NCBI GenBank assembly: GCA_963779845.1
Contig: CAVZZV010000002.1
Coordinates: 186,001 to 250,000 of the forward strand
Reading direction: 5' to 3'
Source: CAVZZV01 sp963779845
Lineage (GTDB): Bacteria > Bacteroidota > Bacteroidia > Bacteroidales > GCA-2748055
Length of the DNA stretch: 64,000 nucleotides
In this document: piece after piece, positions 1 through 9,048 of the stretch
Numbering within the stretch: position 1 is the stretch's first letter
Layout of the letters: every line of letters starts with the position of its first letter
Notes under the pieces: model-generated
The model's database searches: none
What the model was told of the DNA's origin: nothing
The model's input: the letters and a program-made list of their open reading frames with translations, nothing else
Position numbers and translations under genes: made by a program

Positions 1-3000
1 TCCCAATCGGTCCAGATTTTTAAAACGGTTTCTTCCGGATAGCCATTTTTTTTACATCCTTCGACGAACTTTTCCTTGAGCTCGTCCATCATTTTCCTGA
101 TCTTCTTCCCCATGGCCTTCCGAAGGGAATCTGCCTGCCCCCGGCTAAAGCCTGCCAGTCTCATAGACAGCCGCATGACCTGTTCCTGGTAAACGGTAAT
201 CCCGTAGGTTTCCTTCAGTTCATCCTCCATTTCCGGAAGCTCGTATTTAATCTGTTCCCGGCCATGTTTACGGTTAATGAAATTGGGAATGTATTCCATC
301 GGTCCCGGCCGGTAAAGGGCATTCATCGCGATTAGGTCCTCGAACCTGTTGGGCTTTAGGTTTCGAAGATGCTTTTTCATTCCCGGGCGATTCGAACTGG
401 AAGAGGCCGGTGGTATCGCCGCGGCTATAAAGTTCGTAGGTTTCCGGCATCGTCGAGGGGAATGGTATTGATGTCAATGTCGATATTTTTGGATTCCTTG
501 ATATTTTTTACAGCATCTTTAATAATAGACAGAGTTTTGAGTCCCAGGAAGTCCATTTTAAGCATTCCTACATCTTCCACATGTTTCCCGTCAAACTGGG
601 TAACCAGAAGAGTCGGAATCTTTGGACGTGCAAACCGGAATATGTTCGATGAGGTCATTTCTCCCGATGATAATCCCGCAGGCATGAAGTCCCGTATGCC
701 GTACCGATCCTTCCAGGGTTTCCGCATATTGAGGGTGGAGGCAAGCAGCTCGTTAGCTGATTTCTTTTCGTTTCTCAATTCAGGCACTTCCTCATAGGCC
801 TTTTTCAGTGTTATTCCCGGCCGTTCAGGAACAAGTTTGGCCAGACGGTCTGCTTCGGACAGGGGCAGTCTTTGCACACGTGCTACATCTCGTATGGACA
901 TTTTCGCAGCCATGGTGCCGAAGGTAATGATATGACCCACCCGTTCCTTCCCATATTTATTTACGACCCAGCGAAGCACCTCTTCGCGTCCGTCTTCATC
1001 GAAGTCGATATCAATATCGGGCATGGAGACGCGATCGGGATTGAGAAAACGTTCGAACAGAAGGTTGTACTGTAAGGGATCTACGTTGGTGATTCCTGTG
1101 CAATACGCAACTACCGATCCGGCGGCAGAACCCCGTCCCGGACCCACAGCAACGCCCATTTCCCGGGCCGCATTGATAAAATCCTGAACAATAAGGAAGT
1201 ATCCCGGAAAACCCATCTTTTGAATGGTTTGCAATTCAAAATCGATCCGTTCGGTTATCTGCTTCAGACGAGTTCCCCATATTTTTTTAAGGCCCCCTGG
1301 AGTGTGAGGTGCCTTAGGTAATCATCTTCCGTTTCAAAATCCTTCCGGAAGGGGAAAATCGGGCATCACCGGTTTTCGGTTAAGCTCGTACAGTTCAACC
1401 TTATCGGCGATTTCCTGGGTATTTGAAATAGCATCGGGAATATCCGAAAAGAGCTCCAGCATTTCTTTCCTGGTTTTCAGCCATTCCTGTTTTGTGTAGC
1501 GCAGCCGGTTTGGATCGTCGAGATCGGAGTTGGTACTCAGGCAGATAAGCCGGTCATGTGCGAGGGCATCTTCAGGATTGATAAAATGGACATCGTTGGT
1601 GGCAATGAGCTTGACATTATGCTTTTTGCCCAGTTCGATCAACTCCTTATTTATATAAACCTGATCCTTGTAAACTTTGTTATCCATTTCAGGATCGCCG
1701 GAAGGATGCCGCATCAGTTCAAGGTAGAGGTCCTCCCTGAAGATGATTCCTGTATTCAAGCAAGTATTCTTTCGCCTTCTTCAATTCCTGAATTCATAAT
1801 GGCCTGGGAAATTACACCTCCGAGACAGGCTGTGGAGGCAATGAGTCCTTCATGAATTTTCTTTCAGAAGTTCAAAATCGATCCTTGGTTTGTAGTAAAA
1901 ACCTTTGGTCCAGCCCAGGGAAACAAGCTTCATGAGGTTATGATACCCTGTTTTGTTTTTGGCAAGCAGTATGAGGTGATCACCGCTTGCCATCTATTTT
2001 ATCCTGCTTGTTCTCCATACTCCGTCGGGCCACATATACCTCACATCCGATGATGGGTTTGATATGGTTTTTTTTGGCTTCGTTATGAAACACCTTGACT
2101 CCGAACATATTCCCATGATCGGTAATGGCAATTGCTTTCATTCCGTCTGCTGCTGCTTTTTTCATCAGATCCGGGAATCGCTGCGGCTCCATCAAGGATG
2201 GAATACTGGGTATGGACATGTAGGTGGGTGAAGGGAATTTCATCTGAATGATGGATTACGGATTCAGAGGCAGGCTCCTCATTTGTAAGCCCGGATGTGG
2301 AAGCTGCCGCATTTTCGGATGAAGGGACAGAAATGGAAGCTGTATTTTCCGGACCGGGTATTTCAGATTTTTCATAATTCAGCGTGGAATGTGGAATGAC
2401 TTTAATCCCGGCGGGTTTTACCATAACCGGATTGGCATCGAGGAATGCGCGGTATTCATCCTTGCTCATCCCGGCCCCGGCTTCCCTGATTACCCCAAGC
2501 CTTAGCAATTCGAAAAAACAGCGGGCGGTAGCTTCTACATCGGCGGAGGCGTTATGGGCCTGATCGAAGGTGTCATTAAAGAGTTTCAAATAAAGTTCCC
2601 GCAGGTTCGGCCATTTGAATTTACCGCCTTTACCACCGGGAAGGGCACAAAAGTCGGTACTTTCCACTTTGGTGCAAAGTCTTTTCTTTTGCAGGAAATC
2701 ATTGCTGACCCCGGAACGAAGGTATTCGGCCGCTACGATATTGATGTCGAAATCGATGTTATGCCCGATTATGAGCCGGGATTTGGCCAGGTCGGTTGCG
2801 AAGTCAAGCAGGACCTCCACCATGGGTTTTCCTTCCTCGGTGGCTTTTTTGGTGGAAATCCCATGGACTTTTTCCGCGCTATAGGGGATTGTAAAGCCTT
2901 CCGGAAAGATGATATGGTTTTTGGCTGCCACCATTTTACCGGTGGCATCGTGAAGCTGCCAGGCCAGCTGGACCATTCGCGGCCAGTTATTCAGCTCTTC

Positions 3001-3066
3001 CAAAGGAGCATTATCACGTAAGGGCAAGCCGGTTGTCTCGGTGTCAAAAATCAAAAACCAATCCAC
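1..3066 (-). CDS. dnaE: DNA polymerase III alpha subunit with N-terminal exonuclease domain (partial, frame interrupted)
   Basis: Replicative DNA polymerase catalytic subunit; the 3' end runs off the left edge. The first ~200 residues are a DnaQ-like 3'-5' exonuclease (FDTETTG near residue 7, then HNIDFDIN and HNASADVEA). A low-complexity linker follows, then the PHP domain (THLHVHTQYSILDG; AITDHGNMFG) and the polymerase palm (GPGRGSAAGS; MPDIDIDFDEDGR; ALYRPGPMEYIPN). The frame is broken about eight times, near 2174, 1990, 1858, 1768, 1336, 1268, 440 and 380. Each break is repaired by adding or removing one or two bases, and the protein pieces join into a normal alpha subunit. As the gene is essential and usually single-copy, I infer consensus errors rather than a pseudogene. 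Family and domains are certain; the cause of the breaks is not. Confidence 0.93.
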
Positions 3067-3113
3067 GTCTGTTCTTTTAATGCTAATTTATTCATTTTGA
3101 ACACAATACAAAT

Positions 3114-3329
3114 TCATTCAAAATGCTCTACGAAGGTAGGAAAGTTCTTTAAAAGATTAGGCCCATGCTTTATTAAAATTTCCAGTTTTCTTCCCAAGCC
3201 GGTTTCTGTGAAAACAACTCCCTGGCCATCAGCCTTCCGGATGTAATTCTCAGATTTTCCAAATAGGCGAATAACGCCATCCCATCCAATTGCCCAAAAT
3301 GGAATTCGAAGCATTGTTGTCTCGTGCAA
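3114..3329 (-). CDS. small hypothetical ORF between dnaE and rpsP
   Basis: A 71-codon frame in the otherwise gene-free stretch between dnaE and the rpsP promoter. It begins MHETTMLRIPFWAIG and ends PTFVEHFE, with no signal peptide or motif I recognise. It could be a real small protein, a remnant, or chance; nothing but openness of the frame supports it. Confidence 0.2.
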   Translation of the reverse strand: MHETTMLRIPFWAIGWDGVIRLFGKSENYIRKADGQGVVFTETGLGRKLEILIKHGPNLLKNFPTFVEHFE

Positions 3330-3388
3330 TTTAAATCCGTTCTAAAAAAGGCAATGATGATTGGAACTTCTAATTTTCATCCATTCCC

Positions 3389-3419
3389 TTTGAACTTTAC
3401 TTTTAAAGCATTACATTTG
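3389..3419 (+). promoter_or_regulatory. Bacteroidota-type promoter upstream of rpsP
   Basis: TTTG at 3389-3392 and TACATTTG at 3412-3419, separated by 19 bases, match the Bacteroidota vegetative promoter (-33 TTTG, -7 TAnnTTTG) exactly. Transcription would start around 3425, about 38 bases before the rpsP start codon. Confidence 0.75.
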
Positions 3420-3462
3420 CAGCCTCATTTTTAAATAGTAGGTTCATTAAAATTTTTAGAGT

Positions 3463-4557
3463 ATGCCTGTTAAAATCAGATTGTCGAGACATGGCCGGAA
3501 AAGAAAGCCATATTATCACATCGTTGTAGCTGATAGCAGGGCGCCACGGGATGGTAGATATATTGAAAAGTTAGGAATGTATAATCCAAATACAAATCCT
3601 GCTACTATCGAATTGGACTTTGATAAGACTTTATCATGGGTTCAAAAAGGCGCTCAACCTACAGATACATGTCGTGCAATCCTTTCTTATAAAGGGATTA
3701 TGTACAAGAAGCACCTCCTTGAAGGGGTGAAAAAGAATGCTTTTTCCGAGGAAGAAGCGGAAAACCGCTATGCTTCCTGGTCCAAGCAGAAAGAGGAAAA
3801 AATTCAAGCTAAACGCGAAGGGCTGACCCAATCAAAAGCTGATCAGGAAAAATCCCGGATGGATCGTGAAACAAAGATCAAGGAAGCCAGGGCTGCCGAG
3901 CTCGCCAAGAAAAGGTCAGATATGGCAAAAGCCGCTGCCGGTGAACAGGCAAAAGAAGCTGAATCTGAGGAGGCGCAAAGTGAAGAAGCTCCTGTTGCTG
4001 AAGCTGAAGCTGCTGAAGTAGTGGAGCAGGCGGTTAAGGAAGCTCCTGTTGCCGAAGCTGAAACTGTGGAAGCAGAACCTGCGAAGGAAGAATCCTCCGA
4101 AGATAAAGCCGAAGAAACTCAGTCCAAAGAAGAGACCAAAGCTGAACCCGCAGAGGAAAAGGAAAAAGAACCAGTTAAGGAAGAGCCTAAAGCGGAAGCT
4201 GAAGCAGCAAGTGAAGAAGAGCCGGTAGCTGAAGAAACACAGGCCAAAGAAGAGCCCAAAGCTGAGCCCGCAGAGGAAAAGCAGGAGGAACCGATCAAAG
4301 AAGAGCCCAAGGCTGAGCCCGCAGAGGAAAAACAAGAAGAACCAATTAAGGAAGAGCCCAAAGCGGAAGCTGAAACAGCAAGTGAAGAAGAACCGGTAGC
4401 AGAGGAAGCCCCGGAGGAAGAAGTTAAGGCCCCCGAAGAAGGTAAGACTCCGGAAAATGAGGAAGCTGCTGAAGAAAAACCTGTTGCAGAATCCACTCCC
4501 GCTGATGAGGAAAAAGAGAGTAGTGCGGAAGAGCCAAATAAAGATAAAAAAGCATAG
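3463..4557 (+). CDS. rpsP: 30S ribosomal protein S16 with long acidic C-terminal tail
   Basis: Small-subunit ribosomal protein. The first ~80 residues are a normal S16 (start MPVKIRLSRHGRKRKPYYHI; RAPRDGRYIEKLGMYNPN). A charged helical segment to about residue 155 resembles the extension seen in other Bacteroidota S16 proteins. The remaining ~210 residues are almost only Glu, Ala, Lys and Pro and contain a 17-residue unit (KEEPKAEPAEEKQEEPI) in tandem. The total of 364 residues is about twice the Bacteroidota norm as I know it. A perfect promoter lies upstream, and rimM follows after 8 bases, the usual order. The tail is probably disordered; its role is unknown. Confidence 0.95.
   Translation: MPVKIRLSRHGRKRKPYYHIVVADSRAPRDGRYIEKLGMYNPNTNPATIELDFDKTLSWVQKGAQPTDTCRAILSYKGIMYKKHLLEGVKKNAFSEEEAENRYASWSKQKEEKIQAKREGLTQSKADQEKSRMDRETKIKEARAAELAKKRSDMAKAAAGEQAKEAESEEAQSEEAPVAEAEAAEVVEQAVKEAPVAEAETVEAEPAKEESSEDKAEETQSKEETKAEPAEEKEKEPVKEEPKAEAEAASEEEPVAEETQAKEEPKAEPAEEKQEEPIKEEPKAEPAEEKQEEPIKEEPKAEAETASEEEPVAEEAPEEEVKAPEEGKTPENEEAAEEKPVAESTPADEEKESSAEEPNKDKKA
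4225..4380 (+). repeat. in-frame tandem repeat in rpsP tail
   Basis: About 51-base units encoding KEEPKAEPAEEKQEEPI occur nearly perfectly twice, followed by a partial unit, with looser copies upstream from about 4130. The copies differ mostly at third codon positions, so the peptide appears to be maintained by selection or is a recent expansion. Confidence 0.7.
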
Positions 4558-4565
4558 GTCCGTAA

Positions 4566-5087
4566 ATGACCCATGACCCTTTAACACGAATTGGAAAATT
4601 TACCAAACCCCATGGGATAAACGGAGAGATGATCCTCCGGTTTTAGGGTTTTTTCTTCGATGAATTAGCAGAAGGGGAACCCCTGTTTGTCTGTCTGGAC
4701 GGATCGATGGTTCCCTTTTTTATTGAAAGCATCCGTGGGGGTGATGAGATGGCTTTTGTTAAAATGGAATTTGCTTCTGTAGGAGATGAACTTGACCGTT
4801 TGCGTGGCAAGGAGGTTCTCATCGAATCAAAAGATACCGGAAGGGAAAATTACCCTCAGCCCGCAGGGTCTTCATTTACAGGATGGGTCCTGAGAGATAG
4901 AAAATCCTCATTTTCAGGAACTATTATCGATTTTTTAGGGGAAAATACCAATCCTCTTTTCCTGCTGGAAATGGAGGGGAAGCAATATTACATCCCCATG
5001 CAGGATGAGTTCATTATAAAAATTGATAAGAAGAGAAAGATTATCTTTATGGATCTGCCTGAGGGGATTTTTGGGATTAATGAGTAG
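4566..5087 (+). CDS. rimM: ribosome maturation factor RimM with in-frame amber codon
   Basis: 16S rRNA processing factor that binds S19 and helps 30S maturation. The true start appears to be ATG at 4566: residues 8-26 read IGKFTKPHGINGEMILRF, the RimM N-terminal barrel. TAG at 4644-4646 interrupts the frame, which then continues in the same frame with FFFDELAEGEPLFVCLDG and the PRC-barrel half (GTIIDFLGENTNPLFLLEM; YYIPMQDEFI). A downstream ATG at 4707 could give only a truncated protein. As the frame is otherwise intact, this is a single nonsense substitution or a sequencing error. It sits 8 bases after rpsP and was probably cotranscribed. Confidence 0.85.
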
Positions 5088-5091
5088 CCCA

Positions 5092-6681
5092 TCAAACAAT
5101 TATCTTCTCTTCGCCCGGATCCCAAAAGACCTTCTTCTGATGTTTGTAGGAAAGCGTCCCCATATGTGCGGTCATTGCCTCCTCAAAACCCTGGTCTATA
5201 TCGCAACTCGTTTTTCCAATTCCCCGGATGGCTTCCAGCCATTCCTTAATATGTAAATGAGTGGTATTCACCCGCTTTCCATCGCGATAGGTGTAAAGAA
5301 GTCCACGTTTGGCAAAATAGGCCTCAGTGGCAGTAGTGACTCCGTCTACACTGTCTTTCCCGGGAATAAATGAATAAATTGGCAGCTCTGGTTTTATTTG
5401 GCCGCTCTTGATTTCCTCCTCATATTTAGTGGATTTCGGATCAGCGTAGATCAAAAGGGTATCCGATAAATCCATATAGGCATCGTGTCCCATAACTCTC
5501 TTGCCTCGTGTCATTTCACTGGCCAGGGTTGCACTATAAAGTAGCGTCAGGTCTTTCTCCTTAAATTCGAAGGCGGTGGTAAGCACATCCGGAACAGTCC
5601 GTCCATCTTTCCAAAAATAAATCCCACCGGTAGACATGGCAGAATCGGGTATTCCCACATCCATGATCTGGTTTATGGCGTCGTATTCATGGGTAAGCAG
5701 GTCGCCCGACAACCCCGTACTATAGTCCCACCAGCATCTCCATCGGAAGAATCTTTCGAGGTCAAAATCATGCCACGGGGCTTGTCCAATAAACTGTTTC
5801 CAATCGATGGTTTGCGGGCTGGCGCCCGGGATGATCGGGTATACCCATGCTCCGTTGGCGGTATTTCTGTTGGTGGTAATCTCGATAAGGCTTATGGGGC
5901 CAAGAACCCCTTTGGATACAGCCTCCTGTGCCTTCAGATAACTGTCTGTTTGCCGGCCCTGGTGGCCCAGTTGAAAAACGATCCCGCTGTCTTTGACCAC
6001 CTCGCGTACCTGATACGTTTCTTCCACGGTCCAGGTCATCGGTTTCTCACAATAGACATGTTTCTTCTGTTTTGCCGCTTCAATGGTCATGGGTCCGTGC
6101 CAGTGGTCCGGAGCGGCTATGATAACGGCATCAATATCCGGTGCAGCCATCAGCTCCTGATAAGTCCTGTAACGTTTGACCAGTTCCCGGGGAGCCTTGT
6201 CAGAACCCTCCCGGTTCTTATTGGCGGCAGCGGCCTGCGCCATCTCGCCATAGGTGTCGAAAATATCGCAGACCCCGTTTACCACTACATTAAGGTCTTC
6301 CTGGGACTGGAAATCGGCATACCGGGTATTCCTATTGTCCCCTTTTGCCGCCTTTTTCCACTTGTCAAGAGTCTCCGGAGGAACAAATCCCGCCGCCTGA
6401 GCAAGGGCTTTTCCGCGGATACCATATCCGATTAGCCCTAAGCGGATCGTTTGGCCATTAGGATCTACCGGCTGGCCAAAAGAAGGGGATTCACCGGAAA
6501 TATTTACCAATTTAGAGTAATTTTCCCTCAAAGAACGGTCGTATTGCTTTTTTTGGTAAACACCATAAGCGAAAGCCCCGAGGACAGGGATTGTAGCAAG
6601 ACTTTTCAGTACATCCCGACGATTTACACCCCTATATCCCTGTTTCTCTTCTTCTTGAATATTTTTCTTCTCTTCAGACAT
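5092..6681 (-). CDS. Tat-exported Gfo/Idh/MocA family oxidoreductase
   Basis: NAD(P)-dependent sugar or polyol dehydrogenase family protein of about 529 residues. I place the start at the ATG at 6681 (MSEEKK) because the longer frame would overlap the upstream DoxX gene, while this one leaves a 10-base gap. A twin-arginine signal (VNRRDVLKSLA plus a hydrophobic stretch) lies near residues 20-45. The Rossmann fold starts near RLGLIGYGIRG, and the family signature CEKPMTW with HWHGPMTIEAA follows. Secreted members of this family are common in Bacteroidota and probably carry a tightly bound nucleotide. Operon with DoxX. Substrate unknown. Confidence 0.88.
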   Translation of the reverse strand: MSEEKKNIQEEEKQGYRGVNRRDVLKSLATIPVLGAFAYGVYQKKQYDRSLRENYSKLVNISGESPSFGQPVDPNGQTIRLGLIGYGIRGKALAQAAGFVPPETLDKWKKAAKGDNRNTRYADFQSQEDLNVVVNGVCDIFDTYGEMAQAAAANKNREGSDKAPRELVKRYRTYQELMAAPDIDAVIIAAPDHWHGPMTIEAAKQKKHVYCEKPMTWTVEETYQVREVVKDSGIVFQLGHQGRQTDSYLKAQEAVSKGVLGPISLIEITTNRNTANGAWVYPIIPGASPQTIDWKQFIGQAPWHDFDLERFFRWRCWWDYSTGLSGDLLTHEYDAINQIMDVGIPDSAMSTGGIYFWKDGRTVPDVLTTAFEFKEKDLTLLYSATLASEMTRGKRVMGHDAYMDLSDTLLIYADPKSTKYEEEIKSGQIKPELPIYSFIPGKDSVDGVTTATEAYFAKRGLLYTYRDGKRVNTTHLHIKEWLEAIRGIGKTSCDIDQGFEEAMTAHMGTLSYKHQKKVFWDPGEEKIIV

Positions 6682-6691
6682 GAACCTTTTT

Positions 6692-7183
6692 TTAAATAAA
6701 CGATCTTTTCTCCACCCATAAACGATCAAGACCCAGATATTTGCCGGTGCAGAAGACCGCTACAACGCCCAGGGCACAAAACTCAATGAAGGTTTTATTA
6801 ACGATCAGGTAACTTCCCTCCGAGGGCAAGGCATATTCGAGTCCGATAAAGGGAGGATGAGAAAAATAATATAGGGCAAGTAAGATCATTCCTCCAACAG
6901 ATACTATTTTGGTGAAGGCCCCAAGGATAAGGCATAAACCGATGATGACCAGTCCCCACTCGTTTAGGAAATCTACGATTTTGAGCATATCAGGATTTGA
7001 AGCCAGGGAATAAAATAATCCCGACAAAAAGCCTTTGGAATCCATTAAATATCCCCCTGAGGTCCATTGGGGATTCATGACTTTCACAATGCCTTCGTAT
7101 AAAAAGTGCCATCCTATTGTAATTCTCAGAAATACAAGCCAAAAGATTTGTGTATTTCCAGGGGTGAATTTTTGAAATTTCAT
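6692..7183 (-). CDS. DoxX family membrane protein
   Basis: Small integral membrane protein (163 residues, about four hydrophobic segments) of the DoxX/DoxD family. Recognisable pieces are LRITIGWHFLYEGIVKV near the N-terminus and NEWGLVIIGLCLILGAF in the middle. It starts 10 bases upstream of the Tat-exported oxidoreductase, so the two are likely one operon. The pairing suggests that DoxX supplies membrane quinone access to the periplasmic dehydrogenase; that is inference. Confidence 0.82.
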   Translation of the reverse strand: MKFQKFTPGNTQIFWLVFLRITIGWHFLYEGIVKVMNPQWTSGGYLMDSKGFLSGLFYSLASNPDMLKIVDFLNEWGLVIIGLCLILGAFTKIVSVGGMILLALYYFSHPPFIGLEYALPSEGSYLIVNKTFIEFCALGVVAVFCTGKYLGLDRLWVEKRSFI

Positions 7184-7299
7184 TTTTTGGGTTTTGGTTT
7201 AAAGTTAAAACAGAATGCAATATTAACAAAAAATTCACACCCGGAATATTTGGCAGGAGTGAATTTGACACCCTCAGAGCAAGACAAAAAAATTCCTTT

Positions 7300-7860
7300 T
7301 TATTTCCTTATTAAAATAAAACTTCCATCTTCATTCAGTTTTATAACAGAGGATGCCTTTGTGGGCGCTAAATCGTCCTGACGGTAGCTGACAATATAAT
7401 CGACCCCGTTTTTTATTTCATCTGAAATGTCATCAAAAACCTGTGGGGATGGAGAACCGGAGAGGTTTGCGGAGGTGGATAGGAGGGGACGGCCCAGTTG
7501 CTTTATGAGTTCCCGGTTGAAGGGATCAAGGCTAATCCTGATACCAATACTTCCATCAGAGGCAGGAAGATTAGAGGCTAAATTTTTTGCTCCCGGATAG
7601 ATAATTGTCAGGGGCTTATCGCTGGCAGCTATTAATTCCCAGGCGATTTCAGGCACCTCCTTCACAAATTTTTCCAGACTGGATTCATTGTCGAGCAATA
7701 TGAGCATGGATTTCGAGTCTTCCCGTTGTTTGAGGGTGTAAATTTTTTGAACCGCCTCTGCATTCCGGGCATCACACCCGATTCCCCATATCGTATCGGT
7801 CGGGTACAAGATGATTCCCCCGGATTTCAGGATTTTGAGTATTGGGGGAAGTTCTCGCAT
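7300..7860 (-). CDS. tsaC: L-threonylcarbamoyladenylate synthase (Sua5/YciO/YrdC family)
   Basis: Makes threonylcarbamoyl-AMP from threonine, bicarbonate and ATP for t6A37 modification of ANN-decoding tRNAs. The YrdC-fold motifs are present: GGIILYPTDTIWGIGCDA, then KPLTIIYPGA and LLSTSANLSGSPSP. I prefer the start at 7860 (MRELPPILK) because family proteins begin just before this segment. A longer frame reaching 7917 would overlap the upstream glycosyltransferase. At about 186 residues it is the short TsaC form without the Sua5 C-terminal domain. Confidence 0.9.
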   Translation of the reverse strand: MRELPPILKILKSGGIILYPTDTIWGIGCDARNAEAVQKIYTLKQREDSKSMLILLDNESSLEKFVKEVPEIAWELIAASDKPLTIIYPGAKNLASNLPASDGSIGIRISLDPFNRELIKQLGRPLLSTSANLSGSPSPQVFDDISDEIKNGVDYIVSYRQDDLAPTKASSVIKLNEDGSFILIRK

Positions 7861-7900
7861 GAATCCTTCTTCGTGAAGAAATTTCCTGTTTTTTTGGGGA

Positions 7901-9016
7901 TTATAAGAGCGAGTCATAAATATAGTTTAATTGTTGGGCAATCGTCTTGCCATTGAAATGTTCAGCATGTTGCAGGCCCTTTTCGATCATATTTTCACGG
8001 ACATCCGGATTGTCCAGCAATTCCCTGATCGTATCCCCAATACTCTCAATATCTTCAGGATCTATGTATCGGGAGCCCACGCCTCCGGTTTCCTCCAGGC
8101 AGCTTCCCTTTCCTGCAATTACGGGCACACCTGAAGTGACTGCTTCAAGGACAGGTATCCCAAAGCCTTCAAATTCGGAAGGGTAGATGAATATTTTTGC
8201 CATGTGATAAAGAACAGGTAAATGCTGGTTCGGAACATTCTTCAAAAAAAGAATGTTTTTCACCCCTTTTTCCTCAATGTACTGATGGACTTTTTTGGCG
8301 TAGGCTGTTTCCTTCCCTACTACCACAAGAGGAATTTGTATATTCTCTTCATGCAATGCCCTGATAATGGAAAGAAGATTTTTACGCTTTTCGATGGTCC
8401 CTACGTACAGTAAATAAGAGCTGGGGAGATTGTAGGTTTGCCGTATCTTTTCTTTATCCCCCTCCTCCGGGCGATTTTTAAAAATGGGATTACAGGGCTG
8501 GTAAACCACAGATATTTTATACTGATCGGCCGCAACAAAATCAAGAAGGTCGTTTCTGGTTTGTTCTGAAGTGGCAATAATATGATCAGCATTTTCTACG
8601 CAATACTCCAGCTTTTTACGGTATAAAAACCGATCGACCGGCTTATAAAGCTCTGGAAAGCGCAGGAAAATAAGATCGTGCACGGTGACCACTGATTTTG
8701 CCCCGGTTTTGCCGATTCCAAGGGGCAATTCATTGCTTAAACCATGATAGACATCTATCTTATCCTGTTGAATATCCTGACTAATGCCATAGCTTCTCCA
8801 CAAGGAAGGAATACTCTTTCCCAGGGTGCTTTGGGGATAACGCGGAGGTGCGTTTTCAGTAAGGTCTTTTAGACCGGGACCCGGAATCCTGGAGGTATAT
8901 AAAAAATATTCATTCTCAGGAAAATGGATTTTCATCTGAGTTATAAGGGTACGGCTGTAATTCCCCAGTCCGCTGAAATTTTTGAAAGCACGTTTAGCGT
9001 CATAGCCGATTCTCAT
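7901..9016 (-). CDS. glycosyltransferase family 4-like protein
   Basis: GT-B fold glycosyltransferase (about 371 residues), probably transferring a sugar from a nucleotide donor to a lipid-linked or surface glycan. The N-terminal half begins MRIGYDAKRAFKNFSGLGNY. The donor-binding half has LLYVGTIEKRKNL and the EX7E region in PSEFEGFGIPVLEAV. I use ATG at 9016; the longer frame depends on a TTG inside dapD. It lies between dapD and tsaC on the same strand. The precise acceptor cannot be inferred. Confidence 0.85.
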   Translation of the reverse strand: MRIGYDAKRAFKNFSGLGNYSRTLITQMKIHFPENEYFLYTSRIPGPGLKDLTENAPPRYPQSTLGKSIPSLWRSYGISQDIQQDKIDVYHGLSNELPLGIGKTGAKSVVTVHDLIFLRFPELYKPVDRFLYRKKLEYCVENADHIIATSEQTRNDLLDFVAADQYKISVVYQPCNPIFKNRPEEGDKEKIRQTYNLPSSYLLYVGTIEKRKNLLSIIRALHEENIQIPLVVVGKETAYAKKVHQYIEEKGVKNILFLKNVPNQHLPVLYHMAKIFIYPSEFEGFGIPVLEAVTSGVPVIAGKGSCLEETGGVGSRYIDPEDIESIGDTIRELLDNPDVRENMIEKGLQHAEHFNGKTIAQQLNYIYDSLL

Positions 9017-9048
9017 CAGATCAGTTTTTATGGTCTTTTCTCCGGAAA

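Noticed and set aside
3916..4587. Long minus-strand ORFs opposite rpsP
   Set aside because: Phe/Leu/Ser-rich products of the reversed Glu/Ala/Lys repeat; mirror images of the acidic tail with no domain.
5689..6435. 248-codon plus-strand ORF
   Set aside because: Lies wholly opposite the well-supported Gfo/Idh/MocA gene and has no recognisable features.
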